A stretch of DNA of 64,000 nt from Streptomyces mobaraensis. Lineage in GTDB: Bacteria; Actinomycetota; Actinomycetes; Streptomycetales; Streptomycetaceae. Made by a program: the position numbers and the translations under genes. Below, piece by piece: positions 21,222-29,616 of this stretch (positions are counted from its first letter, which is position 1; each line of letters starts with the position of its first letter). Under the pieces are notes generated by a model. It was not told the DNA's origin and ran no database searches. It saw only the letters and a list, made by a program, of their open reading frames with translations. The stretch is from assembly GCF_020099395.1 (NCBI RefSeq), contig NZ_CP083590.1, forward strand, positions 806,001-870,000, in the 5' to 3' direction.

Positions 21222-21977
21222 ATGCCCCCGCTCGCCGCGCCGCAGCTCCGCCCCGCCCGGACACCGCAGGGCAAGGACGTCGACGTCCACCGCCCCGAAG
21301 GGCCGGACGCCGGGCTGCCGGTGGTGCTGCTGTGGCACGGCACGAGCCCCGACGACCGGGGTGTGCTGGCTCCCCTGGCGCGGGAGGTCGCCGCGCGGGG
21401 CGCGGTCGTGGCCGTACCGGACTGGCGGGCCGACGCGCCCGACGCCGGACGGGCCGCCCTGCTCGGCTCGCTGGCGTGGTGCCGGGCGAACGCGGCGGCG
21501 TACGGCGGCGATCCGGACCGGATCGTGCTGGCCGGCTGGTCCGCCGGGGCCGCGGCGGCCCTCGGCGTCGCGCTCCGCCCGGACGTCGTCGACGGCTGGC
21601 GCCCGACGGCCGTCGTGGGCCTCGCGTCCCGCTACGACCTGCCGGCGCGGACGACGGGGACGCCGCCGCTGACGGACCTGGCCGACGCGGCCGCCGGGCC
21701 GGTCACCCCGGTGCCCGTCCGGCTGGTACACGGAACCAAGGACACCCTGATGGGCCCGGAGCACTCCCGCGAGGCCCTGACCGCGCTCACCGGCCGCGGC
21801 TGGCCGACCCGGCTGGACGAGCCGGCGGCCGACCACGCGGGTGTGATCATGGCCGAATTCGACCCGTCGACCGGCCGCTGCCGCCCGTCGGACGACGAAC
21901 GGGTGCGCGCCCAGGGCCGTTTGTCCGTCCGGGCTCTGACGGATGCGGCCGGCGTACGCCCGACACTCCGCCCCTAG
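21222..21977 (+). CDS. Alpha/beta hydrolase (esterase-like)
   Basis: A 251-aa protein with [16 protein letters not shown] (oxyanion-hole region), the nucleophile elbow GWSAG in [32 protein letters not shown] (Asp region) and ADHAGVI with the catalytic His. The overall pattern resembles the dienelactone hydrolase/BD-FAE esterase group; the substrate is unknown. The start has GAAAGG upstream. Its stop codon overlaps the panD stop codon by four nt, tail to tail. Confidence 0.85.
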   Translation: MPPLAAPQLRPARTPQGKDVDVHRPEGPDAGLPVVLLWHGTSPDDRGVLAPLAREVAARGAVVAVPDWRADAPDAGRAALLGSLAWCRANAAAYGGDPDRIVLAGWSAGAAAALGVALRPDVVDGWRPTAVVGLASRYDLPARTTGTPPLTDLADAAAGPVTPVPVRLVHGTKDTLMGPEHSREALTALTGRGWPTRLDEPAADHAGVIMAEFDPSTGRCRPSDDERVRAQGRLSVRALTDAAGVRPTLRP

Positions 21978-22393
21978 ACGCCCGCGACCCGGTCCCCGCG
22001 CACCAGCCCCGCCCCCTCCGGCACCGCCGCCGGATCGGCCCCCAGGTCCACCACGGCGTTCCGCTCGTCGACGAACACCACCCGCGGCGCGAACGCCTTG
22101 GCCTCGGCGTCCTCCATCACCCCGTAGGCGATGAGGATCACCAGATCCCCAGGACTGACCAGCCGGGCCGCCGCCCCGTTGATCCCGATCACACCGGACC
22201 CACGCGGCCCTTCGATCACATAGGTGGACAGCCGTGCGCCGTTGTCGATGTCGACGATGTCCACCTTCTCCCCGGGCAGCAGATCGGCGGCGTCCATCAG
22301 ATCGGCGTCCACGGTCACGGACCCCACGTAATGCAGGTCGGCCTGGGTGACGGTGGCGCGGTGGATCTTGGACTTCATCATGGTGCGAAACAT
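21974..22393 (-). CDS. panD: Aspartate 1-decarboxylase proenzyme
   Basis: Makes beta-alanine for pantothenate from L-aspartate. The 139-aa proenzyme starts [20 protein letters not shown] and has the self-cleavage site in [10 protein letters not shown] (Gly-Ser, giving the pyruvoyl group on the beta chain). [20 protein letters not shown] is the family core. panB/panC are not adjacent. The upstream sequence (22447-22545) is partly repeated 34 kb away. Confidence 0.95.
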   Translation of the reverse strand: MFRTMMKSKIHRATVTQADLHYVGSVTVDADLMDAADLLPGEKVDIVDIDNGARLSTYVIEGPRGSGVIGINGAAARLVSPGDLVILIAYGVMEDAEAKAFAPRVVFVDERNAVVDLGADPAAVPEGAGLVRGDRVAGV

Positions 22394-22446
22394 GGAGGAA
22401 CTCCCGAAGCTAGGCTCCCTGCCTGCGTTTTTGCAGGTCAAGGGCT

Positions 22447-22545
22447 GTTTCACCACTCTACAACGAGTCACGTGTTCGAGCAGCTTTCCCAAGGATTCAC
22501 AGGACTCTTGCTGACCACTTGCTAACTTTCCCGACTCACCGTCAG
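22447..22545. repeat. 99-bp repeat A, upstream of panD
   Basis: Starts GTTTCACCACTCTACAACGA and ends CACCGTCAG. The first 70 bp match 56249-56318 at 59 of 70 positions in the same orientation, and the last nine bases match too. The identity is too low for a fresh pair of att sites. It could be an old attachment-site duplication or a conserved promoter element; read leftwards, GACTCGTTGTAGAGTGG is promoter-like and points at panD. Confidence 0.6.
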
Positions 22546-22912
22546 GTCCGGGAAAGATCCCCTATCACTCTCCAGCCTCGTAGCTGCCGCCAGTCCGCCA
22601 GGGGATCCCATCAGAGCCCCTAGCGGTCCACGGCCAGCACTGTGCGGCCCCCGCTACGGTCGGCGAAGCCCATGAACCGACCGATTTGGACATCACCCTG
22701 CCGCATTCCACGGAAAGGCCCCGAGGCCAAACAGGTTGACCACCGGATTCGGCGGCATAGCAACGGGTCCCCGGTTAGCAAAAACCGGCTTTCTAGCGAC
22801 CATTACTCACACCCGATCGATGGAGCTTGGCGGCGGCAGTAAAACCTGACATAGAAAGCTCCCGGAGCATCACGATCCCCCTCGAAGTCAGACTTCGGCC
22901 AAATTCCAAGGA
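22546..22912. other. Intergenic region, no gene recognised
   Basis: About 370 bp of lower-GC sequence at the left edge of the accessory island. The leftward strand has a short open tail (LAVDR before a stop, 22618-22690) that could be the end of a lost gene, but nothing is assignable. Confidence 0.4.
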
Positions 22913-23182
22913 ATGGAAACCATGACACCACAATCGAACACCAGCGAAACACACTACGAAACCAACCTGCCGCACAGGCGCCGTCCGATCGAACCGATAC
23001 CCATGGACACGTCCGAGGTGGTGCTCATGCTCAGCATGTCCCCAAGCTGGGCATACAGGGAAGCGTAAAAGCTCGGACTAAAGGGCTACAAGCTCGGGCG
23101 AGGAAGAAATTCCAAGGTGCTCTACAAGAGGGCCGAGGTATTTCAGTATTTCAAGTGGCTGGAGCAGCAGAAGATCCACTAG
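22913..23182 (+). pseudogene. Excisionase-like HTH protein with in-frame stop
   Basis: In one frame from ATG 22913: METMTPQSNTSETHYETN, later MDTSEVVLMLSMSPSWAYRE, a TAA stop at 23066, then KLGLKGYKLGRGRNSKVLYK and AEVFQYFKWLEQQKIH to a TAG. This is a winged-helix/AlpA-like module (helix-turn-helix, then a GRG basic wing) like the small excisionases of actinomycete integrative elements. The stop replaces what is probably a Lys codon (AAA to TAA). No integrase follows, so this is a remnant. Confidence 0.65.
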
Positions 23183-23186
23183 GGAA

Positions 23187-23420
23187 ATGTCCACTTTCAC
23201 GCGATGGCACAACTTCAGCGATTCCCAACCACCTGACCGGGGTCCATCGCCGACTGGACGGAATTTTCAGAGCGGCGACACGCCGATGTGGCTGCGCTGC
23301 CGCGCCGGCCACGAGACGCTCGAACCCCGGCTCGACGCGGCCTGGTACAACCGCAACTCCGGCCCGATCGACCGGTGGCACCCCACCCTCGAAGACGGCC
23401 TCAAGCACCTCGGCCACTGA
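23187..23420 (+). CDS. Small mobile-element-type protein of unknown function
   Basis: A 77-aa frame. Its C-terminal half, MWLRCRAGHETLEPRLDAAW followed by YNRNSGPIDRWHPTLEDGLK, looks like a conserved compact domain, and the CRAGHETL start is reminiscent of zinc-binding small proteins. Translation may start at ATG 23187 (GGGAA upstream) or ATG 23286. It lies just after the excisionase remnant, as in Streptomyces integrative elements. No function is assigned. Confidence 0.45.
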   Translation: MSTFTRWHNFSDSQPPDRGPSPTGRNFQSGDTPMWLRCRAGHETLEPRLDAAWYNRNSGPIDRWHPTLEDGLKHLGH

Positions 23421-23439
23421 CCCCCGTTCGCCGGCCCTA

Positions 23440-24230
23440 CGACGGTCCGGCGCGCGGCCAGCCCACCCCACCAACTCCGGGGGTCCGTATATGCGCCTTC
23501 CCAGCACCGGTTCCGCCCATGCCTGCCAGCCGGCCAGATCCGGGCGGGGGTCGGCGTCGTGGACGAGGTCGGGCAGCGGCTCAAGGGAGACGCTGGAGGT
23601 GAAGGCCGGGTCCATGGCGGTGGTGGCGGGCCGGTCGATGTCGCGGATCCACCCTTGGGCGGTCAGCGCGGCGAGGACCGTCTCGGGCTCGTCGAAGCCG
23701 GTGTCGGGTTCGGACCGGGCGTCGAGCGCGAAGAGGAAGTCGGCTATCGCCTCGTGCGGGGTGCCGGTGGTGAAGTAGGCGTTCCACGCGGTCATGGCGC
23801 TGGCGGGGTGGGCGCGGGCGGAGATCTGCCAGGCCACGGGCAGCCCTCCGAGTTCGAAGGGGTAGCTGGCCAGGATCCATTCAGCGCCGCGGAGTTGGTC
23901 CGGGCTGAGGTAGAGCAGGGTGTCGCGGGCGGTGGGCCAGTTCTTCCAGCCGGCGCTGGTGAGGTGGGTGCCGATCTGCTCGGCAAGGCGGCCGTCGTCG
24001 CCGGCGAGGTGGCGGGGGCTGACCCAGTAGGCCGGTTCCGCGGAAGCGGGGGTGGGCGAGTCCGAGGAGGGGGGCGGGTTCAGGGGCGCCTCCGGAAGGT
24101 CAGGAAGTTCACTGGCCGTTGTCGGCGAGAGGGATCGTGCCGCGTCGTCTGCGCCGCGGAGCATCGACGGGTTCCTGCCAGGTGAGCCGGACAGCGAGGT
24201 CAGGCGGGAGGTGCCCTTGCTGTTCTCCAT
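23440..24230 (-). pseudogene. DUF317 domain protein, C-terminally truncated
   Basis: The frame contains YWVSPRHLAGDDGRLAEQIG, WILASYPFELGGLPVAWQIS, AMTAWNAYFTTGTPHEAIAD and DLAGWQAWAEPVLGRR, the two DUF317-type blocks known from Streptomyces plasmids and integrative elements. Homology stops after VLGRRIYG near 23480, and the remaining open frame (to 23151) is antisense to the neighbouring small gene, so the tail is lost. ATG 24230 overlaps the upstream gene by 122 nt; a later non-ATG start is possible. Confidence 0.6.
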
Positions 24231-24393
24231 CGGCGCCCTCGGCGATAAAGATCACCGGCTCTCCGCTCTCGTTCCGGGCTTCGACGACCTGGGCGACTGG
24301 GTGGGCCATCGGGAAGAAGGGGTTGACGGCCAGGCGGAACGTCGCCGAGCGGTCACATGCGGACAAGCGGTCGATCAGCTCGCCGACCGTCAT
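24109..24393 (-). CDS. Conserved hypothetical protein (HTPQMTVGEL type)
   Basis: A 94-aa product starting MTVGELIDRLSACDRSATFR, with NPFFPMAHPVAQVVEAR and PVIFIAEGADGEQQGHLPP, ending in a basic Arg-rich tail. The preceding in-frame PHTPQ suggests translation may begin further upstream. The HTPQ-TVGEL motif is shared with small Streptomyces proteins (I believe DUF6225-like) that sit beside DUF317 genes on mobile elements. Function is unknown. Confidence 0.5.
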   Translation of the reverse strand: MTVGELIDRLSACDRSATFRLAVNPFFPMAHPVAQVVEARNESGEPVIFIAEGADGEQQGHLPPDLAVRLTWQEPVDAPRRRRRGTIPLADNGQ

Positions 24394-24524
24394 CTGCGGG
24401 GTGTGCGGGTCCAACTCGTTGCTCCCTGCGTGCAGGTCCTGGATAAGGCCGGCACGGGCATGCGCCCCCGCGCGAACGTGCCGCGGGATTACGGCAGCAA
24501 CTCGTGGAGGTGGCGCGGTTGCCC

Positions 24525-24878
24525 TCACGATGGACGGGACGTGGCCAGGACGCAAGCCACGGTGGCGGCGACGACTTCGGCGGGGGTCTCCATGTCGAAG
24601 GAGACGTGGTAACCGGGCGTCTGGGCAGTCCCGGTGACGGACAGCCTCCAGCCCTCGCCTTCGGTGTCGGGGCGGCCGGCGGGGAACCAGCCGAAGTAGA
24701 AGCGGCCGTCCTTACTGCCGATGTGGACATCAGCGCGATCGTCCACGATCAGATTGAAGTCCTCCGTCCCGAACTGATCCGTCTCGAGCTCCGGCTGTCC
24801 GGGGCCCAGCCGCCACTGGCGCAGTCGCAACGCGCCGACGGTCGTCGAGAATCCGGAACGGGCTACATCCACGGTCAC
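24525..24878 (-). CDS. Conserved hypothetical protein, mobile-element associated
   Basis: A 117-aa product starting MTVDVARSGFSTTVGALRLR, with FGWFPAGRPDTEGEGW and GYHVSFDMETPAEVVAATVA. It looks like a real, non-repetitive globular sequence, and its C-terminus resembles that of proteins paired with DUF317 genes. It is the first of three leftward genes in this debris. No specific family was recognised. Confidence 0.5.
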   Translation of the reverse strand: MTVDVARSGFSTTVGALRLRQWRLGPGQPELETDQFGTEDFNLIVDDRADVHIGSKDGRFYFGWFPAGRPDTEGEGWRLSVTGTAQTPGYHVSFDMETPAEVVAATVACVLATSRPS

Positions 24879-25154
24879 GGCGCAATCACCTATCTGACCC
24901 GCGGTTTTCTGCGAAGGCGTCTACGTTGACATGTCATGCGAGCCTTGGCCAGACGTTTCCCGATCTTTCCTGTCTGCCCCAGGCGAACTGACAGCAGCCG
25001 CTCTGTTATAGGTTCTCAATAACCGCGCCATATTCTCAGCGCCGACTACATATCTGGGCCGCATATGGCGCCATGCTGAGACACGCAGGTTCAGAGCCCC
25101 CACTCGTTCGAGTGAGGAAAGCTGGTCGCCTCACCTCCCAGGCCCGGAGGCGAG

Positions 25155-25555
25155 CATCGTGGCTGGACAGGGACTTCACCCTGCCTGGGGGTTCGCCGTG
25201 GACAGGATCGCCGTAACAGTCAGCTTGCGCTTCCGGACGGCGAGATCGTCGAACATCTCCCGTGGACAGCAGTTTCTGCCGACCTGCTGAGGTCTGCGAC
25301 TCCGTGGCGAACGATTCGCTGGTACCGGGGCCAAGAGCGACTACGCAGGAAGCTACTGGTCAGCAACCATGCGTGACCATGTGAGCTACGAGTCACGACT
25401 GGAACTGGCGAGGCTCCTCTTCGCTGGCTCTGATCCCTTCGTGCACGCCATCGTGGCCCAGCCGTTCCTTTGAAGGCCATGGTCGAGGCAAAGCTCCGCA
25501 AGCACGTCCCGGACTACCTGCTGGTGACCGGGGAGGGGGCTGACGGTCGTAGGTG
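25155..25555 (+). pseudogene. TnsA-like transposase endonuclease, multiply frameshifted
   Basis: Three frames together give a TnsA-like protein. One frame reads LALPDGEIVEHLPWTAVSAD and PWRTIRWYRGQ. The next reads SYWSATMRDHVSYESRLELA with LFAGSDPFVHAIVAQPFL (the ESRLELARLL and QPF motifs of TnsA-type nucleases). A third reads LKAMVEAKLRKHVPDYLLVT. The second break is at CCTTTGAAGG near 25468, a one-base loss. The sequence ends abruptly at the 3' end of the MFS gene. The 24879-25154 stretch before it holds nothing recognisable. Confidence 0.65.
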
Positions 25556-26821
25556 TCAAGCCTCCGACACCCGAGCGTCATGCCCTGACTCCGGGCCTGA
25601 GAAGGCATCCTCCACGGCCGCGAGTTCTTGCTGGGTCCGCGGGGTGAAGGTGCGCAGGAACGGGAGGACGACCACCATGGTGGCGAGCGCGAAGATCGCG
25701 AAGGAGACACGGTGTCCGAGAGTCTGTGCGAGCATGCCCGCCAGTGCGGACCCCAGTGGCAAGGAACCCCAGCTGAACAGGCGCGATGCCGCGCTGTAGC
25801 GGCCCATCATGCCCGTGCCTACCAGGGTCTGGCTTATTACGCGGCTGTTGACGACCCAGAGGGTACCGCCCATACCTCCGAGGAACGCCCCTACTCCCGC
25901 CGCCCAGGCATTCGAGGTCACCGCCGGAATGGCAACCATCGAGCAGGTCAAAAAGACGTTGCTGAACATGACTCTGCGGCGACCGAACCGACGGTTCAGC
26001 GTGTTGACAGCGACAGTGCCGATCAGCCCGCCGAAGCCGAGCGCTCCGACCAGAGTGCCGTATCCAGTCGGGCTGAGGCCCCACTCCTGTGTCGCAACAA
26101 GTGGCATGAGCGCGAACCAGGCCGCCCAACACATGACGAGGATGGTGACCGTGAACGCGAAGAGGCGCAACAGCCGTTGGCCCCACAGGAACCGCAGTCC
26201 TTCCGCTGCCTCCCTGTTCACTGAGGACACCGCGTCGGCGGGGTGTGCCACCTTGAAGTGACCCACCAGGAGCGGCAATACGGCCATGCCAGCCAGGTAG
26301 CCGCCTGCGGAGGCCCCGAGCGCGACCGAGACACTTGCCGCAGCCAACACCCCCCCGACGAACGGCCCCGCGAGTTCGTTGCAGAGCGTCTCGGCCCCAG
26401 CCACCCAGGCATTGGCACGGTCACGTTCCGACGGCGGCACGGCATCCGGGATGATCGCCGCGGCCGAGGTCAGCGCGATTACTTCCGCGACACCGAGGGT
26501 GACGGCCGCGAGGTAGAGCATGGGCAGCGTCAGCGCGTCGGCGCCGACTGCGACCAGCAGGCAGAACACGGTTGCGATCCGCATGCCGTTCGCCGCCCAC
26601 AGCAACTTGCGTCGGTCCGCGCGATCGACCAGTACGCCAACGTGCAAGGCGACCAGCAACCAGGGCAGCGTCAACGCTGTCAACACGCCCGACAGTAGAA
26701 CTGGAGAAGCGGTCAACGAGGTGGCCATCAGGGGGAGCGTCACTTTTGTGATGCCGTCGGTCAGGTTCGTGACTGACGTGAAGGAGGTCAAAACCCAAGT
26801 GTTGCGTAAGACTCGCGTCAC
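25556..26821 (-). CDS. MFS transporter (MFS_3 / macrolide-efflux-like)
   Basis: A 421-aa protein with about 12 membrane segments. It begins MTRVLRNTWVLTSFTSVTNL, has LVDRADRRKLLWAANGMRI in the loop 2-3 position, GVAEVIALTSAAAIIPDAVP, and a second-half motif NRRFGRRRVMFSNVFL. This pattern matches the MefA/EntS-type exporters. GTG 26821 is preceded by GAGGGG. It is lower in GC than the core genes and is flanked by element remnants on both sides. It could export the product of the downstream locus, but that is inference. Confidence 0.85.
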   Translation of the reverse strand: MTRVLRNTWVLTSFTSVTNLTDGITKVTLPLMATSLTASPVLLSGVLTALTLPWLLVALHVGVLVDRADRRKLLWAANGMRIATVFCLLVAVGADALTLPMLYLAAVTLGVAEVIALTSAAAIIPDAVPPSERDRANAWVAGAETLCNELAGPFVGGVLAAASVSVALGASAGGYLAGMAVLPLLVGHFKVAHPADAVSSVNREAAEGLRFLWGQRLLRLFAFTVTILVMCWAAWFALMPLVATQEWGLSPTGYGTLVGALGFGGLIGTVAVNTLNRRFGRRRVMFSNVFLTCSMVAIPAVTSNAWAAGVGAFLGGMGGTLWVVNSRVISQTLVGTGMMGRYSAASRLFSWGSLPLGSALAGMLAQTLGHRVSFAIFALATMVVVLPFLRTFTPRTQQELAAVEDAFSGPESGHDARVSEA

Positions 26822-26989
26822 TGTACCCCTCGCTCAAGCCGACCATTCTGGCATGACCACGGAAAGATAAGAACATGTCTACCATTCGAAATCACGGGAC
26901 TTCACGTCGCCGAGCTCCCGACAGTGGATCTCGCAGGCCCGCTGCGATGACAACGCGCGCCCCGGCCGGAGCAGGCCGCTAGAAGACTG

Positions 26990-28682
26990 ATGAAAATCTT
27001 GGGTTCTGGCCCCGCCGTGTGAGCGGTGGGGCCAGACTCGTTGGTGTGGTGATAGGGGAATGGGGTGGGGATGCAGTCGGGCACGATGTGTGGGAGTCGG
27101 CCGGGAGTTGATCCGGGAGGGGAGCGTGTTCGCGTTCCTGGCGGAGCATCGCGGTGCGTTGTTCCCTGCGGAGGTGTTCGCGGACATGTATCCGTCGGCC
27201 AACGGCAGGCCGTCCATGCCGCCGCAGATCCTGGCCTCGGTGATCACGTTGCAGGCCCTGCACGGGCTGTCGGACTTCAAGACGGTCCAGGAGCTGCGAT
27301 GTGACCTGCGGTGGAAGGCCGCGTGCGGGCTGGGCCTACACGACACCGCCTTCGACCCGTCGCTGCTGGCCTACTTCCGGCGCCGGCTGGCCCGCTCATC
27401 CCGGCCGAATCGCGTCTTCGAGACGGTGCGGGAGGTCGTGAAGGCCACCGGGGTGCTCAGGGGCAGGCACCGTCGGGCCCTGGACTCCACGGTGCTGGAC
27501 GACGCGGTGGCCACCCAGGACACCGTCACCCAGCTCATCGCCGCCCTTCGCACGGTCATCCGCGAAGTTCCCGGCGCCGCCGACGTGGCAAGGGCCCGTT
27601 GCACCGCGCACGACTACAGCGATCCGGGCAAACCCCGTATCGCCTGGAACGACGAGCAGGCCAGGGCCAGTCTCGTCGACGCGCTGGTCACGGACACGCT
27701 CAATGTGCTGGGACAGCTGCCCGAGCAGAAGCTGGGCGAGCAAGCGGCGAACGCGGTCGGCATCCTGGCCCTGGTCGCCGGGCAGGACGTCGAACCCGCC
27801 GATGCCTCCGACGGGCGTGACGGACGCTGGCGCGTCACCCGGGGCACCGCGCACGACCGGATGATCTCCACCGTCGACCCCGAATCCCGGCACGTGCACA
27901 AGACCCGCACCCACCAGCAGAACGGCTACAAAGCCCACCTGGCCATCGAGCCCGAGACCTGCCTGATCACCGCGGTCACCCTCACCCCGGGCACCGGGCC
28001 CGGGCACCACGAGGCCGCCGTCGGCCTTGACCTGCTCGCCGACGAGACCACCGGGCTCGACGTCTTCGGTGACACCGCCTACTCCACCGGCGACGCCCGC
28101 CACGCACTCAGCCAGGCCGGTCACCGGCTGTTCCTCAAACCCGCCCCGCTGCGGTCGGCCGTCCCCGGCGGCTTCACCCCTCACGACTTCACCATCGACA
28201 CCACCACCGCCGCCACCGTGACCTGCCCTCAAGGGCACACCGTGCCCCTCTCGGCCCCCGCCGGACAACACCGTCAGCACATCGCCGCCTTCAAGGATCT
28301 GTACACCGGATGCCCCCTGCGCGAACGGTGCACCACAGCCAAGATCGGGCGCACGAATACCATCCGCCCGCACCACGACCACCTGGCCGCCGCCCGTCAC
28401 CAAGCCACCAACGACCCCGACTGGCAAGCCGACTACCGCCACTGGAGACCACCGGTCGAACGCGCCGTCGCCTGGCTCGTCCACCACGGCAACCGCAAAC
28501 CCCGCTATCGCGGCACGATCGCCAACAACACCTGGCTCCACACCCGGGCAGCCGCCCTCAACCTTCGCCACCTCATCACCCTCGGGCTCACCCGCACTGC
28601 AGACACCTGGCACCTCGCACCAGCCACCGCATAACCCAGGGGCTGCCCGGCCCATGCCAGGCAGCCCCAGCAAGTTCTTCGC
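26990..28682. mobile_element. IS1182-family insertion sequence
   Basis: It contains one intact transposase gene. The ends carry an imperfect inverted repeat: left TGAAAATCTTGGGTTCTGG (near 26990) and right, reversed, CGAAGAACTTGCTGGGGCTG (near 28682). An additional hairpin follows the left end (TGGCCCCGCC with GGTGGGGCCA). It is inserted into an IS3-family orfB, whose 5' end resumes exactly at the right boundary. Exact ends are approximate. Confidence 0.7.
27060..28634 (+). CDS. IS1182-family transposase
   Basis: A 524-aa DDE transposase with no interruption. N-terminal DUF772 region: GRPSMPPQILASVITLQALH, LSDFKTVQELRCDLRWK. Catalytic domain: ALDSTVLDDAVA (first Asp), DVFGDTAYSTGDARHALSQA (second Asp), and the zinc-ribbon-like CPLRERCTT before RPPVERAVAWLVHHGNRKPR (Glu region). 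The start may be ATG 27060 or an in-frame GTG slightly downstream. Apparently functional. Confidence 0.9.
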   Translation: MGWGCSRARCVGVGRELIREGSVFAFLAEHRGALFPAEVFADMYPSANGRPSMPPQILASVITLQALHGLSDFKTVQELRCDLRWKAACGLGLHDTAFDPSLLAYFRRRLARSSRPNRVFETVREVVKATGVLRGRHRRALDSTVLDDAVATQDTVTQLIAALRTVIREVPGAADVARARCTAHDYSDPGKPRIAWNDEQARASLVDALVTDTLNVLGQLPEQKLGEQAANAVGILALVAGQDVEPADASDGRDGRWRVTRGTAHDRMISTVDPESRHVHKTRTHQQNGYKAHLAIEPETCLITAVTLTPGTGPGHHEAAVGLDLLADETTGLDVFGDTAYSTGDARHALSQAGHRLFLKPAPLRSAVPGGFTPHDFTIDTTTAATVTCPQGHTVPLSAPAGQHRQHIAAFKDLYTGCPLRERCTTAKIGRTNTIRPHHDHLAAARHQATNDPDWQADYRHWRPPVERAVAWLVHHGNRKPRYRGTIANNTWLHTRAAALNLRHLITLGLTRTADTWHLAPATA

Positions 28683-28790
28683 CGCGTAATAGGTGCTCGT
28701 TGTGATCTTCAGTCCGTGGCTGGTCAGGACACGGAAGATTGGCTCGACTCCGAACACCTGGCGGTGTGGGTCGATGAACGCTACGGGCGT
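28683..28790 (-). pseudogene. IS3-family transposase OrfB, 5' fragment
   Basis: About 35 residues typical of an IS3 orfB N-terminus: FGVEPIFRVLTSHGLKITTS followed by TYYAAK. The sequence then runs straight into the end of the IS1182 element. The remaining OrfB, including the DDE domain, is not found on the other side, so IS1182 insertion was accompanied or followed by deletion. Confidence 0.7.
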
Positions 28791-29107
28791 TTCGACGGCC
28801 GGTCGAGCTCGGCCGCGAAGAAGGCCGACGCTGCTTTCAAGATTTCGTTGGCCCGCCGCAGTTCGGCGTTCTCGGTCCGCAGCCGCTTGATCTCCGCGGC
28901 CTCCTCGGACGTGACGCCGGGCCGCTGGCCGGCGTCGACCTCGGCCTTGCGGACCCAGGTCCGCACCGTCTCAGCCGCACCGATGCCCAGCTTGGCTGCG
29001 ACCGCCTTCATAGTGGCCCACTCGGTCGGGTAGTTGGGACGAATCTCCGCGACCATGCGTACCGTGCGCTCACGAAGCTCGGGTGGGTAGAGGGACGGAC
29101 GTGCCAT
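28781..29107 (-). CDS. IS3-family transposase OrfA
   Basis: A complete 108-aa OrfA. It starts MARPSLYPPELRERTVRMVA, has a helix-turn-helix (VAAKLGIGAAETVRTWVRKA) and a leucine-zipper tail (IKRLRTENAELRRANEILKA) that mediates multimerisation. The element end is near 29157, where the reversed sequence TGAACCGCTCCGGGTCTGAT is typical of this IS3 subgroup. Without OrfB the element cannot move on its own. Confidence 0.85.
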   Translation of the reverse strand: MARPSLYPPELRERTVRMVAEIRPNYPTEWATMKAVAAKLGIGAAETVRTWVRKAEVDAGQRPGVTSEEAAEIKRLRTENAELRRANEILKAASAFFAAELDRPSKRP

Positions 29108-29214
29108 GACTCGATCCTCTCAGAGAATCGAGCCTCCATCAGACCCGGAGCGGTTCATCCGGCTCTGTGCCGTGTCGTGCAGGGGCAGATTGCGCAGACC
29201 GGTGGCGCGTGCGC

Positions 29215-29430
29215 CTCGGGTGCGGTCCTCGCAGTGGGACCGCCTGCAGTGACGCAGTTCAAGGTCGGCGAACGGCCTTTGATAGACGCGGTCGAGCGGC
29301 TTGCCGTGCGCGGTGCCCCGGCGATCGGCGCAGCCGGTGGCTACGGTGTCGCTCTGGTCATTCAGCAGGCGGCACGTTCGGACTCGTATACGCCGCGATT
29401 CCGCGAAGAGGCGATGCAAGTGGCCCTGAA
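29215..29430 (+). pseudogene. MtnA-like (methylthioribose-1-phosphate isomerase) fragment
   Basis: The frame reads VTQFKVGERPLIDAVERLAV and RGAPAIGAAGGYGVALVIQQ. The RGAPAIG segment with its preceding helix is characteristic of MtnA/eIF2B-like isomerases. Only about 65 residues remain. The 5' side is cut by the IS3 end and the 3' side drifts out of homology. The 29430-29616 stretch is the leader of the next gene. Confidence 0.5.
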
Positions 29431-29616
29431 GTCTGGGAACTTGAGTTGAACCCCGACAATTCCGACAGCCTCTATGAGCACCGGAGCATTCATGCCCAGC
29501 TCACCGGCCGGGACGTTGCGGTCGGCCTGGGCCGCTATAGTCCCGCTGAGCCTGCGGGCAGGTAGTCCACAGGACCTCATCAGTGGCGCCACAAGGCAGA
29601 CCGGCAGGGTGAGGCC

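Noticed and set aside
26990..29157. Composite transposon carrying the ligase genes
   Set aside because: The IS1182 and IS3 pieces are nested in each other, and no matching copy lies on the far side of the ligase genes.
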